Part shown: piece after piece, positions 39,331 through 50,272 of the stretch
Layout of the letters: every line of letters starts with the position of its first letter
Numbering within the stretch: the stretch's first letter is position 1
Source: Malurus cyaneus samueli
Lineage: Eukaryota; Chordata; Aves; Passeriformes; Maluridae
Length of the DNA stretch: 64,000 nucleotides
Assembly (NCBI GenBank): GCA_009741485.1
Contig: CM019214.1
Span: 26,674,081 to 26,738,080, forward strand
Direction of reading: 5' to 3'
Position numbers and translations under genes: made by a program
The notes under the pieces: generated by a model
Database searches by the model: none
What the model was told of the DNA's origin: nothing
The model's input: only the letters and a program-made list of their open reading frames with translations

Positions 39331-40711
39331 CTCCAGACTATCGTTCTGGCAGTCCATGACAAGCTAAAAGGACACTGTCACTAGTCCCTGTCCACAGTCA
39401 TCGTTTCCAGGATATGCTCCCTGCTTGACAGCTTGCCTTTTGCAGTCCAGCATGTGAATGCCCTGCCTTTGCAGACAGGGCCCAGCTTACAAAGCAATCC
39501 AAATTCAGTGTAGAATTGACTTCTGTTGGTGATTACTTAGTTTTCTTCAGTCTTTGGAGCAAATGGGTTCAGTTGTAACTTTTTGCTGCAAGTCACAATT
39601 TCAACTGTGCTAGATCTAAGGCAGATAAACAGGTCTTAGAATAAATAACATTGGCTCACTAAAGACTGCCTTATTCATAGTATGCCAGTTAGTCTATCCT
39701 TAATCAAGTTCATATATGTTTAGCAGCTATTGTGTAGTTTTTACTTCTAAAACTAGAATTCACTCTATATCAAGGCTTTCAAAGTCCTAGGTAATTTGTA
39801 ATCCAGCAGTTATGACTTTCCAAATCAGTAATTGCAAAGGAAGGTTTGTTTGACTGATAATGTAGCTGGTTTAGGTTTCCTTTGCCAGTCTTCCTGTGCA
39901 TTTTGAACATCCCCATCATACCACTACCCTCCTACTTCTTTGAAACTTTTCTGCTATTATCAGTATTTACTTTAAAAGCTTGACATCAGACTAAAAATTC
40001 CCTTTGATACCTTCAAGTATACAGTTGATGCAGCAATCAGTTCAAGACAGAAGGTATGATGTCTCTGCATAGTTATGTCAATCAGTCAGGATCGTAACTA
40101 AGCTGTCCACTTCACAAAAAGGTCACAGATGAGCTGTGCCTGAGAGTTATGGATGCACTGGTTTCCCACACAGTTTTTGTGTGTGCTCAGGAAAGGGCAC
40201 TTTTCCCTCTACTGCTACCCACAGTGCACATGGGTGTTCATCAGCTGCAGCACAGAGAATTAGAGCATGTGTCTCCTAGAGATGTCTGCTCACAAGAAAG
40301 AAAAAGACAATATTATAACACTAATGAGACAATTGAAATGTACACTAATATGCACTTTGTGAGCTGATGCAAATCACTCAAATGCCTGCAGCAAACCCAC
40401 CCCTGCGACAAGCGCAGCACAGAGCAATTCATCAGCTTCCTCTTTGTCCACAGATTCAGACTGCAAGAAAGCAGAAAATCCCTTGCATCCCTTCCCAAAC
40501 AGCCTCAGTGTCATGCACCTTTGCTTCTTTTTGAGCAGCTTTAGCACACGGGGCACAGAGCAGCTGCTTTCCCCTGGCTGTGCTTCAGGAGCAGAGCTGG
40601 TGTCAGTGCAGCTGACTGCACCCAGCAGGTGGGAATAAGCCTTTCCCCACAGCTGCGGTAGGTTCCAGTGACCCTTTCTTCTCCAGAGCACACAGAACCA
40701 GGGCTGTAAGT
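39331..40711. other. Interval without a recognisable gene
   Basis: 40380-40680 is GC-richer and open in several frames on both strands, running into the 18-bp repeat that follows. No domain or repeat family recognised. Confidence 0.5.
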
Positions 40712-40785
40712 GATGGAGCTATAGGTAGTGCCCTGGCTATAGGTGATGCCCTGGCTATAGGTGCTGCTCTGGTCATAGGTAGTGC
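40712..40785. repeat. 18-bp tandem repeat, about 4 copies
   Basis: The unit CTATAGGTGATGCCCTGG recurs at 18-bp steps, with the CTATAG/TCATAG word at 40719, 40737, 40755 and 40773. The period is a multiple of three, so the minus strand reads as a six-residue repeat (TTYDQS, STYSQG, ITYSQG, TTYSS) inside a 103-codon ORF (40541-40852). That is a consequence of the period, not evidence of a gene. Confidence 0.9.
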
Positions 40786-40875
40786 TCCACACATGATTGC
40801 TGCTCCCCACACAAAGTTTTGGGCTGTTCAGCTTCCCCCTCACCCTTACCAAACAGCCTGTGCCAAGGAGAAAGT

Positions 40876-41083
40876 TTCATGTTTATATTAGGAAAAAATC
40901 CTTCACCAAAAGGGTGGAACAGGCTGCCCTGGGTAGTGTTTAAGCCCCCATCCCTGGAAGTATTTAAAAGATGTGTAAATGTGGTGCTTAGGGACATGGT
41001 TTAGTGGTGGACTTGGCAGTTCTGGGTTAATGGTTGGACTTGATGGTCGTAGAGGTCTTTTCCTACCTAAATGATTCTGTAAT
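40876..41083 (+). mobile_element. CR1 LINE 3' end fragment
   Basis: Good match to the CR1 3' UTR, forward orientation: ATATTAGGAAAAAATCCTTC, GGAACAGGCTGCCCTGGG, GGAAGTATTTAAAAGATGTG, CTTAGGGACATGGTTTAGTG, GGGTTAATGGTTGGACTTG and CCTAAATGATTCTGTAATG. It is one of the better preserved CR1 ends here; the terminal 8-bp repeat is present once. Confidence 0.95.
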
Positions 41084-43062
41084 GGAAGTGTGGAATAAAC
41101 AGGGTTCAGGTCATTCATTCACACCAGGCCTGTGTCTGTTCTCATTTTGTTTTTCTTTGCCTCAGCCTGAGCTGAAGAAAAGCTCCTGATGTGTATGGCA
41201 GCAGGCAATGAAAGGTGACTGTTTCAAGGAGGAATTCTTTGCTGCAGATGTTTTTTGAATAAAGTGGGTTTTTTCATCTAATGCATTTAGCAAACTCTAA
41301 GGAAGTCAAAATCTGTTCTGAATATATATGAATTCAGCTTTTTGAAAAGGTGTGTTTTTCTTCTTTTTCTCTTTTGCTTTACATATAATTTGAGAAATTC
41401 TTTTTCTGTCTTTAATTACAGGGTACTTCTAAAACAGGATTAATTGGCTTCTAACATTTCTTAGCTAAGAAGACAGATAGCAATTAATGACTGGTTGGGA
41501 GAGGAAAATGTGGGGGTTTTTTTCTGAGCAGATTTTTTACTCCATAGAAGAAAATAGAAAAGAAAAAAAAACCAATACAGAACAAACCATACAGAATCGT
41601 CGAGTGCAGGAATGTCACCTAAAGCCCTGTACACTCTGAAGAGTTAAGAAACCTGGCAAATTTATCTGAGCTGTCTGCAGCAAAATTTTGTGACCTGTGG
41701 TTGTTTTTAGTAGAGAATAAATGTTATTGGGTTATGTTAGAAAGATCTTCTGAGTGGCAAAAGATATATTTAATACATTTTTTTCTACTGTATGCACTCA
41801 AAATAAGTGGTTTTAGAATTTAATTATCCAGAATATAACTTACAGATGCTTTAATTACAGTGCATAAGCCTTCAGATAAATTTAACCAAGAAGCTGAGTT
41901 TAACCCTGAGGTGCTGCATGCCACACACTGCTCCACATACCATATTTTAATTAGAAACCATATTTTAATTTAATTACAAGATGGCTAGAAACCTTTTAAA
42001 TTGCATTTTAAACACCTACCTACTCCCACCTGCTGGGAGGTCTTGCATAGAGACAAATTCTCTCAGATAATTTTAAAACACATCCAAAAATGGCTATCGG
42101 GGTCACAAGAATTTTGGATTGCAAAGCAGAGATTCAGAGGGCAATTACTCATCAGGCCCCCCTACCCCCCAAAATTATGAAAGTAGGCTTATTAAAGTAC
42201 TTGTGTAATTTTATAAGTAGTTTAAGCTACCTAACACACAGCTCATCTTCAGCTGTCCCAGTTTAGAGAATACCTGGGCTCAGTGCTGCAAACTGATCAC
42301 TCAGGTCCAAGTGAATCCTGATATTCAAATGCAGGGTGGCAGAGAACTCTTTGCAAGCAATCAAGGTAATTATCTCGTTTTGCTTCACCACTTCTCTAGG
42401 AGCTGTATTTGGTTATGTTTAGTGCTTCTGAACAGTCATGTTGAAATGAATGATGGAAGAGCCTCTGAATGTGAGCAGCAATAAACAGTTACTTTCTTTG
42501 CAGAGCAAGGAATTTTTACTTGCTGGCCAAACCTGTGTTTTTCTACCCTCTAGTGGTGAAAATGCTTGAAAAGAAAAACACCAAGATTTTAGCAGAAGAT
42601 ATATAAGCATTTAGGAGTTCTTAATGGAAGACCAAAACACTTTTTACAGTGAAATAGGTTACCAAAGCACTCACGGGACTAAAATGTATTAGGATTCCTT
42701 AATAAGCAAGCTGTCTATATTAAAAAAATAAGCCTAAAATGAGGTATAGAGTATGCATTAGTAACAGAAAATGGGTCTTGATTGTTGCTTATTAACATAA
42801 GATTAACTTCTCATAGCTTACTTTATAGAGTATTTTATCGAGGCATCTCCTTCGTATCGACGTAGCCCATGTTGGTGATGATCAAAAGCCAGGAGAGAGC
42901 TCCTAGAGAAAAAAAAAATGCTGACTTTGGCATCGTAGTGGAAATAAAGTATCTGGTGCTGAGTAATTATGGTTGGACAGCACTTAAGCTGGAAAACTTG
43001 CATAGGGAAACTCTTGGTTTACGTAATATCAAACTCAAACTGACCAACGTGGGAAGGAAAGG
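41084..43062. other. AT-rich interval without a recognisable gene
   Basis: Single-copy looking. A small tandem duplication of ACCATATTTTAATT lies at 41939-41974, and a C-rich run (CCCCCCTACCCCCC) near 42160. ORFs are short. Confidence 0.55.
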
Positions 43063-43200
43063 GGAAGGAAGGAAGGAAGGAAGGAAGGAAGGAAGGAAGG
43101 AAGGAAGGAAGGAAGGAAGGAAGGAAGGAAGGAAGGAAGGAAGGAAGGAAGGAAGGAAGGAAGGAAGGAAGGAAGGAAGGAAGGAAGGAAGGAAGGAAGG
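43063..43200. repeat. (GGAA)n microsatellite, about 34.5 copies
   Basis: 138 bp of uninterrupted GGAA, preceded by an imperfect start (GGGAAGGAAAGGGGAAGG) from 43051. The 122-codon ORF crossing it (EGRK repeats) is a product of the repeat. Perfect length suggests a young, mutable and probably polymorphic locus. Confidence 0.99.
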
Positions 43201-46200
43201 GAAATTGATTTGCTCTGTTGTAAACCCTATCTGGTGAATTCCAATGTAAAACTATAACAGAGAGACTTTTAAATGAGTGTTATAGTTAGTAAATATGTGA
43301 CATATGAAATACAAGGCAATGTTCTTTGTTTTCTGTAGAAGTATTTTATCAAGCATTTAGGGACATTTCAAAGTGAAAGATGATTTTAGTTCTGCTTTCG
43401 AAAATATGTTTCATACAATATCACCTGTAAAATCACTACTTACACTTCCATAAAAAGAAAATAAGAGAATTCACAATTTCAAAGATATTTCTCAATGACT
43501 TGATAGATATGGGTATATTCTGCAGTAGTGACCATCCCCAAGCTACACTCGTGGAATTTACTTCACTGCCCTCAAAAAGAGGGCATTGCTGAACTACAAA
43601 CCCCAAAAAGCCAAGAGGGAGGGCATGAGTAGGAAATTTAGTCATGTTAAAATAAAAAGCACACACAGGGGAAAAGGAATCAAATCTTTAACTTCATAAA
43701 CTGATAAGTAAATGGCATTGAGAGAGCAAACTATATTGAGAGCAAACTATAGTACTCAGCATTTTTATAAGGTTGATCTAGTATTTGGATTCCAGATCAC
43801 ACCATGTAAAATACAAAGAAATATTCCAAGGGTATTTTGATACAGGGTATATTGCTCACCTCCCTCCAAGCCAATAGATGTTGAAGTGACATGTCAGAAG
43901 ATTAAGTACATCTATGAGTGAAAATAATGAGGCCACATCCATTTTCAGAGCACTTAAATGGTATGCTGGAATATGGCACAGACAGTTAGTTCTGCTAAAG
44001 ATGAAGTTAAAAAAAAAACCAACAAAAAAACAACTCACTTGTAGCCTTTGGATTTATTTTAGCCATTTCTTTCCCACAACACACTGACAAAGATGCATTT
44101 CACACCTTTGACCAACATAGCTATGCCTGCAGTAATCTGCAGCACAACCTTGTTTTCAGAATGCCATTGATATAAAAATATTTCCGGCCTCTTAATCCAT
44201 GTTTTCATTCTATGCAGACTGTCCAAACTCTTTCTGTGTGAAAGGAATTCACATTCATTAGGAATGTTCCCACCATTGATTTCTGCAGTAGAGATGCATT
44301 CCGTGAGAGTCCAAACACTATCCCTGTGTGAACTGCACGTCTCTTCTGCAGTGTTGGAGCCACCCTGGTGCTCAGCTGTTCTAATTGAAATGGATGCTTT
44401 ATGTGACTTGTGATTTTAAATAGGCAAGAGGAACTACTCTGAAGTCAGTCCTCAGTTCTGAAAGAAAAGTGCAAGCTTGTAATGCAAAAATAGCATTTTA
44501 AAAGACTTTGACTTAACAAGAACTATTTTAATGCTCTGTTTCAAGGTCAGTGTTCTTTTTTTTCTCTCCATTTTTTTCCAGTGGTGACAATTAAAATTAG
44601 TAGGCTCAAAGTGAAAATTTGTCATGGCTTTGGAAATGCTGAACTCAAACTTTAGAAAATTACTGAAGATAGTTTTAAGCTGACTTGTGAAGAGCCGTAA
44701 CTAGAAGTTGTTACATCATTTAATTTGCTAGGGTTTTATATAATATTCAATTATTAATAACCATTAGTATTAATTGCTAGTTAATAAAAAATGCTCCTCT
44801 GCTTCATCTTTGATAAAATATATTAGCACAAAAGCATTCACTCTACTTGAGTTTACAAAAACATTGAAAACCTTTGACTTCCTGGAGTGCCTTACCTAGT
44901 TTGTATTTACTAACACTGATGGTTTGTGCTTTTCTATATGTTATCTTACAAATTAACATGCTATTAAAGACATTTTATTAAATTCCCTGAATAATTTTTC
45001 TCAATAGCCTCTGCTTAAGTGAATGTATTTAGCATCAGCCTCAGAAAACTGTCATAAATAAAATACTGCAGGTTTTTAACCATTCCCTGGAGTTGTAATA
45101 GCCTGTAGCTCTTGGTATCTGAAAGAATAGCTGCAGTGATGGAAAAATCATAAAGCAGCAGAACATTGGATCAAGTAATACTTTCACACCCTCATATACT
45201 ATTGTGGTTTATCCCAGCCTCTTACAGAGTTAAGCAGTTTTAAAGGACAGAGAGTTTTCAAGGACATTGGAGATATGTGCCTGCTTCCAACAGCCATCAA
45301 AATAAAACTGTTTTGTGTATTGTGTAAGTTGCCAGAAAAAAATCCATGTTGTTTTTTTGAGAATTTTTTTCTTTCAGGTCTCTCTACTCTGTATTGATCT
45401 TTTTGCTTGTGGAATACTCTTTTCTGTTTGGGTTTTCTTTAATCTTTCCATTGTAAATTTTAGTCAACTAGTCTAATTGCTTAAAAACTGGTCTAAATAA
45501 TTTGTTTCTTCTTTCCTGTGAGAAATAAAAAAATAGTAATATTTGAGTTATGTCTATAAATTTTGGTATGTACATATATATTAATGCACATTGAGCTCTG
45601 GCTATCTTCATTAAAATGAAGAAAGGATGAGAGAACTCTTTGTCTGTAATTTAATTAAGAACTTATCTTGTACATGACTATTCCTAACAAACTGTCTGTG
45701 CAGACTGCCATGGATGCACACATGGCCTACAACTACAGGAAGGAGGAGAGTATTTCTGTTCCACTTAAGATCATCTGCAGCAATTTTTCTGGACAGACTG
45801 ATCATGGCACTTTTTGCTTTTAGCTACCTCATAGCAAAGTATAAACTATTCAGAAAAGAGTTAACATCCATCTCTCTTGTATAAAGCAGGATTCCTAAAC
45901 AGCACATCCATACTCATGATTTCTGTTGAAAGTGCTCTTTATAAACTTTATTCATGGACTTCACTGCCAAAAAAAAAAAAAAAAATCCACCAAAAATCGT
46001 ATGAGTAAGATCCAGGAAAAAAGTTTCCATTGTTTAGCTAAGTTCCCATCCCATTCCATCCCACTCTACTCAAGAGTTAGCTCATTTCTATGCACAGGTT
46101 CCTGTCCCAATCATTTATACTGGCAGAAGTAGTCTGACAGCACAGAAAACTGTTTGGTAAAAATGGAAACACACATTGATCTTTTAGATTTCTTTGGGAG

Positions 46201-47121
46201 GTTAAATGGCTAGGTAGTGTAGGTAATTTGAATGACTCTCTGAGACTTGTGAGCAGCAGCCTTCTGAGAATATGTCTAAGGCTTCTATAATCTCAGCCTT
46301 CCATAAATAAAACGTCACCTCTGTTGATATATACATAACAGCTTAAAAAGAAAAAAAATACAGAAAGAAGGAAAAACTGACAGACTGCATGAAATCGTTA
46401 CTTTCCTTTGAATATCTGAACTCAGGCAGCAATGGGGCACAACTGATACGTGAGTTTCTGTTTAAAACTTTGATGCTGTCTGTAACAAGCTCCCAAAGGC
46501 ACCTCTGCTAGCAAAACCATTATTTGTTAATCTCTGCCACCTTCCTTTATACCAGACAGCCTGCCTACAGCTTCTGTAACTTTTCCCATGGAACCCTGAA
46601 TGCCTGTGATCCAAAATATCAGAAGGTGAAACAAATTTCCTCCAGTTACTCTGACACCTTGAGTGTAGAATATAACACAATTTAATGTGAAGAATCTTTT
46701 TTGGAAAAACAACCTTTTGCATTACATATTTTCATTCTACAACAAAGCATGTATCTGTATATTGTATACATATTTATACACTACAGTATTCAATTAATAC
46801 AAGGCTTTTCTATGTCATTATCATATTTCTATAAGCATTACAGACCATTCACTGCCTCTCTTTGGTTTAAGACCTTCTGTTACAAGCTATGTGATTTTAC
46901 CTTGGAGGGTCTTCAGGACTTGATCTTTTATTGTTGTTACTGTTTCAGAGTTTTATGGGTCTCACAGCAAAATACTCTTGACCAGTCTCTGGAATGATAT
47001 TGATATATAATTAAGACAGATGTCATGTCATCCCAGAGCAGTCAGAACATCCCATCTGTCCAGTCAGACAGGGAAAACTCACAGCTTGCCTGTGTGATGT
47101 AGCTACATATAAATGCTCTTT
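43201..47121. other. AT-rich interval without a recognisable gene
   Basis: Contains a two-copy 16-18 bp duplication (ATTGAGAGAGCAAACTAT) at 43717-43750, an A17 run at 45969-45985 and a possible ancient DNA-transposon remnant near 44.1 kb. ORFs up to 98 codons have no family signal. Confidence 0.55.
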
Positions 47122-47268
47122 TGTCACCGTTTGAAAGACAGGTATTTGCTAATGAAGGCAGGGACCCCCCTTGGAGTGGTGGCTATGACCCCCTTCCCTC
47201 TGAATTATTACAGCTTTGAAAAAAATCACGGGCTTTCAGGCAGGAATATGGGTAAAAAGGAATAACAG

Positions 47269-47274
47269 TTTACT
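47269..47274 (-). promoter_or_regulatory. Likely LTR poly(A) signal AGTAAA
   Basis: Lies about 90 bp downstream of the TATA box in element orientation, just after the AT microsatellite. AGTAAA is a known variant of AATAAA. Confidence 0.5.
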
Positions 47275-47299
47275 ATATATATATATATATATATATATA
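47275..47299. repeat. (AT)n microsatellite within the LTR
   Basis: About 12 AT units between the LTR's TATA box and its poly(A) signal, that is, within the likely R region. Confidence 0.95.
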
Positions 47300-47359
47300 A
47301 CAAGATGAAACACGTAGCAGTAACAATGCAACAACAGCGCAGTCCAAACCTAGTGACAG

Positions 47360-47366
47360 CCTTATA
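47360..47366 (-). promoter_or_regulatory. Likely LTR TATA box (TATAAGG)
   Basis: Correctly placed upstream of the AGTAAA signal for a short R region. Part of the LTR, with no known downstream gene. Confidence 0.5.
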
Positions 47367-47993
47367 GAAACAGTCTCCTTCTTGGCAAGATTACAGTTTG
47401 GTTGGCAGCGGCGCCGCTGGCCCCCGGCTGAGCAGGGAGGGCACGATGGCTCCTCAGAGATGCAGGGGACGTGGTGGTGCAAATCCCGGCTGGCTCAGAT
47501 CTCCCGCGGCTGGGATAATCATACAAGATGGCAGAGGTGGATGAAGAAAAGTTTCTCTGCAAAACTCACAGCGGGAAAAAAAAACGCCGGTGCTCCTCTG
47601 GACAGCAAGAAACCCAGGACAGCAAAAGAGACGAGCAGGAATCCCGCGGACCCGAGACGGGATGGAGCAGAGTTCCCCCTCCTGAAGCTGGAGTCCTAGC
47701 AAAAAAAACCACCGCCGAGCAAAAAGCAGGGGCGCCAGCAGGGAAAACCCCTCTTCTCCAAACCGCGAGAGAAAAGAAAAAAAAAACAAACCCACCCCCA
47801 GATCCCCACCCCACCACACAAAAGCTGTCTCCCCATTTAGGGTGTGCCCATAGGTGTAATTGTCTCTTCAATCGCCCGGCCATTAACAAAACAGGTCGGC
47901 CATCAAGGTATCCCAGCAACAAATGGGGGAAGGAAAAAAAATTTCAAAGTGAACAAAAAGAAAGGAATTTAAACCCACAACATCTTTTCAACA

Positions 47994-48309
47994 CGTAGGA
48001 TAGACAGAAAGGACCAGAATTTCATGTATGGCCCCATCCATGGGCTTGAATGTTAATGCAGTTCACTCAGTGACTGGGATTGAATAGTGACAGACTCCAG
48101 TTATGGGCCATCCTCATGTTCCTGTGATGACCCTGCTTTGCCCTCTTCACTCTCCTTGTCCTTTATGGGATGAGATGATTTTCATGTGCAGTTCCTGTGC
48201 ACAGGAGTGACCACTACCAGCATAGGCTAGTTTTCTGGTTCCTCTGCACCCCACACTGTTGATGTCAGACTGGTTGTAGCATCTGACAGTGGGAATATGA
48301 ATAACCTTC
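47994..48309. other. Unidentified sequence between LTR and minisatellite
   Basis: Balanced composition, with GACTGGGATTGAATAGTGAC and similar words. No recognised repeat or exon. Confidence 0.5.
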
Positions 48310-48485
48310 GTGCTTGTGACAGGGGTTAAAGTACCTGGAGTTTGCCACTGGAGCTTGAGTAGCTGCAGTGCATGTCACAGAGGTGGCAGTGGCCACAGTT
48401 GCTGGAGAGGCTACAGTGGTTGTCACAAGGACTGAAGTAACTGCAGTTCTTGTCACTGAGGCTTGAGGTAACTGCAGTCCCTGTT
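48310..48485. repeat. Degenerate minisatellite, about 27-31 bp period
   Basis: Variants of GTAACTGCAGTTCTTGTCACTG recur at roughly 27-31 bp, with GCTGCAGTGCATGTCAC, GCTACAGTGGTTGTCAC and GTAACTGCAGTTCTTGTCAC as successive copies. On the minus strand it reads as a T/A/V-rich peptide, which is an effect of the repeat. Confidence 0.75.
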
Positions 48486-48642
48486 GGTGTTTGAGATCCC
48501 CTGCTCCTGTTTTGAACTGAAGTGTTTTTCATGGGGTTTGGGATGCTCCCAATCATCACTTAACCCTAAACTAGATTTCAACCATATGCAAGCCCATTCT
48601 GATTTCCAGCAGGCTGGTTTCAGAGGTGTTCAAAGGACATTC

Positions 48643-49043
48643 AGAGGGATCGAGCAAGTCTTATGTTCAGACAGGCTGGGAGAACTGGGGTTGTTCAGCA
48701 TAGAGAACAGGAGCCTTTGGGGACTTTGTGGAGGCTGTAAGAAAGGTGGAGATTGACTTTTTACACAGGCAGATAGTGATAGGACAAGGGCAATGGTTTC
48801 AAACTCGGAAGGCACTTTGGATTTTATATTAGGAGGAAGTTCTTTTCTTCGAGGGTGGTGAAGCTTTCAAACAGTTTGCCCAGAGAGGCTGCGGAGGCTG
48901 CATCCCTGAAAGTGTTCAAGGCCAAGCTGGATGGGGCCCTGAGCAACCCAATCTCGTGAAAGGGGTCCCTGCCTGTGGCTGGGGGAGTGTAACTGAAGGA
49001 TATTTAAAGTCCCTTCCAAAGCAGGCTATTCTATGATTCTATA
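48643..49043 (+). mobile_element. CR1 LINE 3' part, about 400 bp
   Basis: Forward-oriented CR1 with landmarks in order: CAGACAGGCTGGGAGAACTG, GGGTTGTTCAGCATAGAGAA, GACTTTTTACACAGGCAG, AGTGATAGGACAAGGGCAAT, TTGCCCAGAGAGGCTGCGGA, AAGTGTTCAAGGCCAAGCTG, and the tail CTATTCTATGATTCTATAG with the 8-bp repeat intact. The 5' part is missing. Confidence 0.95.
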
Positions 49044-49282
49044 GTCAAAATCTTTAAAATTCTCAAATACTACTGCAACCAGTCTAGAGTGCTGGAGGGC
49101 TTCCGAAGAATTGGGAAGGAAGGAAAGGAGGTAGGAAGAAGAAAATGCTGCAAGCTGTTCCTCCTGGCTCCCGGGGGGAAGGCAGGGGCTGAAATTCCTG
49201 GGATTGCCCACAGGGTGGCACGGGCAGCACGGAGAAGGCGGCGGCTCTGTCACAGCGCTCCCCGGCACTGCCGGCAGCTGCG
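49044..49282. other. GC-rich unidentified block
   Basis: GC- and CpG-richer than the window in general (GGCGGCGGC, CACAGCGCTCC, GGCACTGCCGGCAGCTGCGG). Open on both strands for about 80-114 codons because stops are rare in such composition. It could be an old CpG-rich repeat or a small regulatory island; nothing decides it. Confidence 0.4.
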
Positions 49283-49351
49283 GACATCCCGATCATCCCT
49301 AACATCCCTAACATCCCCAACATCCTCAACATCCCCAACATCCCCAACATC
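49283..49351. repeat. 9-bp minisatellite (ACATCCCCA)n
   Basis: About 7.5 imperfect copies of ACATCCCCA/ACATCCCTA. The minus strand reads MLGMLGMLR because the period is a multiple of three. Confidence 0.9.
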
Positions 49352-49634
49352 TAGAACAGCTCAGAGTCCGCAGGACACAAACATCACCTCAGGGAACACC
49401 CAGCGAGGGCACGGGGATGTGCTGCACTTCTGAGCACACACGCGGCAATGCTGACAGCAAAGTTACAGAATTATTAAAGCAATATAATAAATTACTAATG
49501 CAATATAATTATATATAACCAGAATTATGGAAGCAATATAATAAATTCTTGTAACCACATTGTTTTAACAAACGTGGGTCAGAACTGTCATTATCTCAAC
49601 TCTCCATTCCTCATACTGGGTGCCAAACAAGGAC
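49352..49634. other. Short interval between minisatellite and LTR
   Basis: AT-rich after 49440, with a repeated GCAATATAATAAATT word at about 49480-49550. No gene. Confidence 0.5.
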
Positions 49635-50272
49635 TATCATGGTTTATCCCCAGCTGGCAGGTACTGACCATGCAGACTCTTGCTCTTTCCCCCACCAGCT
49701 CCCTCAGTGGGGAGGAGGATAAGAAAACATAAACCTTGTGGGGTGAGATAAGAAAAAAAACTTGAGACAAAATATAATAATGGTAATGAAACTAATATGC
49801 TAATACAACAATAATTGCAATGAAAAGGTGATGGAGTAACAAAACATAGGAGAAACAACAATGCACAGTGCAGTTCCTCACTACCCACTGACAGATGCCC
49901 TCCCCATCCTCAAGGAGCAATCAGACCCTTCTGGGCAACTGTAAAGATAATTTAAATACCGAGCATGACATTGTATGGTATGGAATATCCCTTTGGCCAG
50001 TTCAAGTCAGCCATCAGGGCAATGCTTCCTCTCGGCTTCTTGTGCAGCTCCTCCCTGGCAGAGCATGGCAAACTGAAAAGTCCTTGTCTTCAGGAAAGCA
50101 CTGCTCAGCAACAGCCTAAGCATCAGTGTATTGTCAGCATTATTTCATACTAATTAAAAAAAAAAAAAAAAAAAAAAGAAAAAAAAAGAAAAAAAAAAAG
50201 AAAAAAAAAACAACCAAGCACTATAGCAGCTACAAGAAAATAAATGACTCTGTCTCAACCAAACCCAGGACA
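49635..50272 (-). mobile_element. ERVL-type LTR (minus strand)
   Basis: Both ends match the abundant avian ERVL LTR as I recall it. Plus-strand CATGGTTTATCCCCAGCTGG begins near 49638. GAGCATGACATTGTATGGTA and TGGAATATCCCTTTGGCCAG lie at about 49961-50000, AAGCACTGCTCAGCAACAGC follows at 50096, and the far end is CTGTCTCAACCAAACCCAGGACA. On the minus strand the element therefore starts TGTCCTGGGTTTGG at 50272. A TATTTAAA at about 49959-49952 (minus) is a plausible TATA element. An A-rich expansion is present inside. The flanks give no target-site duplication. Confidence 0.85.
50156..50210. repeat. A-rich run with spaced G inside the LTR
   Basis: About 55 bp of A with single G interruptions. 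It reads as polylysine in one frame. Confidence 0.95.

Larger units (their letters stand above)
47122..47993 (-). mobile_element. Retroviral LTR with U3-R-U5 layout, probably solo
   Basis: An 870-bp element with TG...CA termini (minus-strand start TGTTGAAAAGATG at 47993, end at 47122). On the minus strand U3 is long and partly GC-rich, including GCGGCGCCGC near 47410. A TATA box (TATAAGG) lies at 47366-47360, then a poly(A) signal AGTAAA at 47274-47269, and a U5 of roughly 130 bp ending CCTGTCTTTCAAAC...ACA. This order is what a retroviral LTR requires. I recall similar LTRs from songbird genomes but do not assign a family. No internal gag, pol or env sequence adjoins it and no target-site duplication is visible. 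Several 100-150 codon ORFs inside it on both strands are fortuitous. Its GC content makes it stand out from its surroundings. Confidence 0.8.

Noticed and set aside
42869..43237. 122-codon ORF with EGRK repeats
   Set aside because: Produced by the GGAA microsatellite.
47528..47998. 156-codon plus-strand ORF and several opposite-strand ORFs
   Set aside because: Contained in a retroviral LTR, lysine- and proline-rich from A-runs and C-runs, with overlapping ORFs on both strands.
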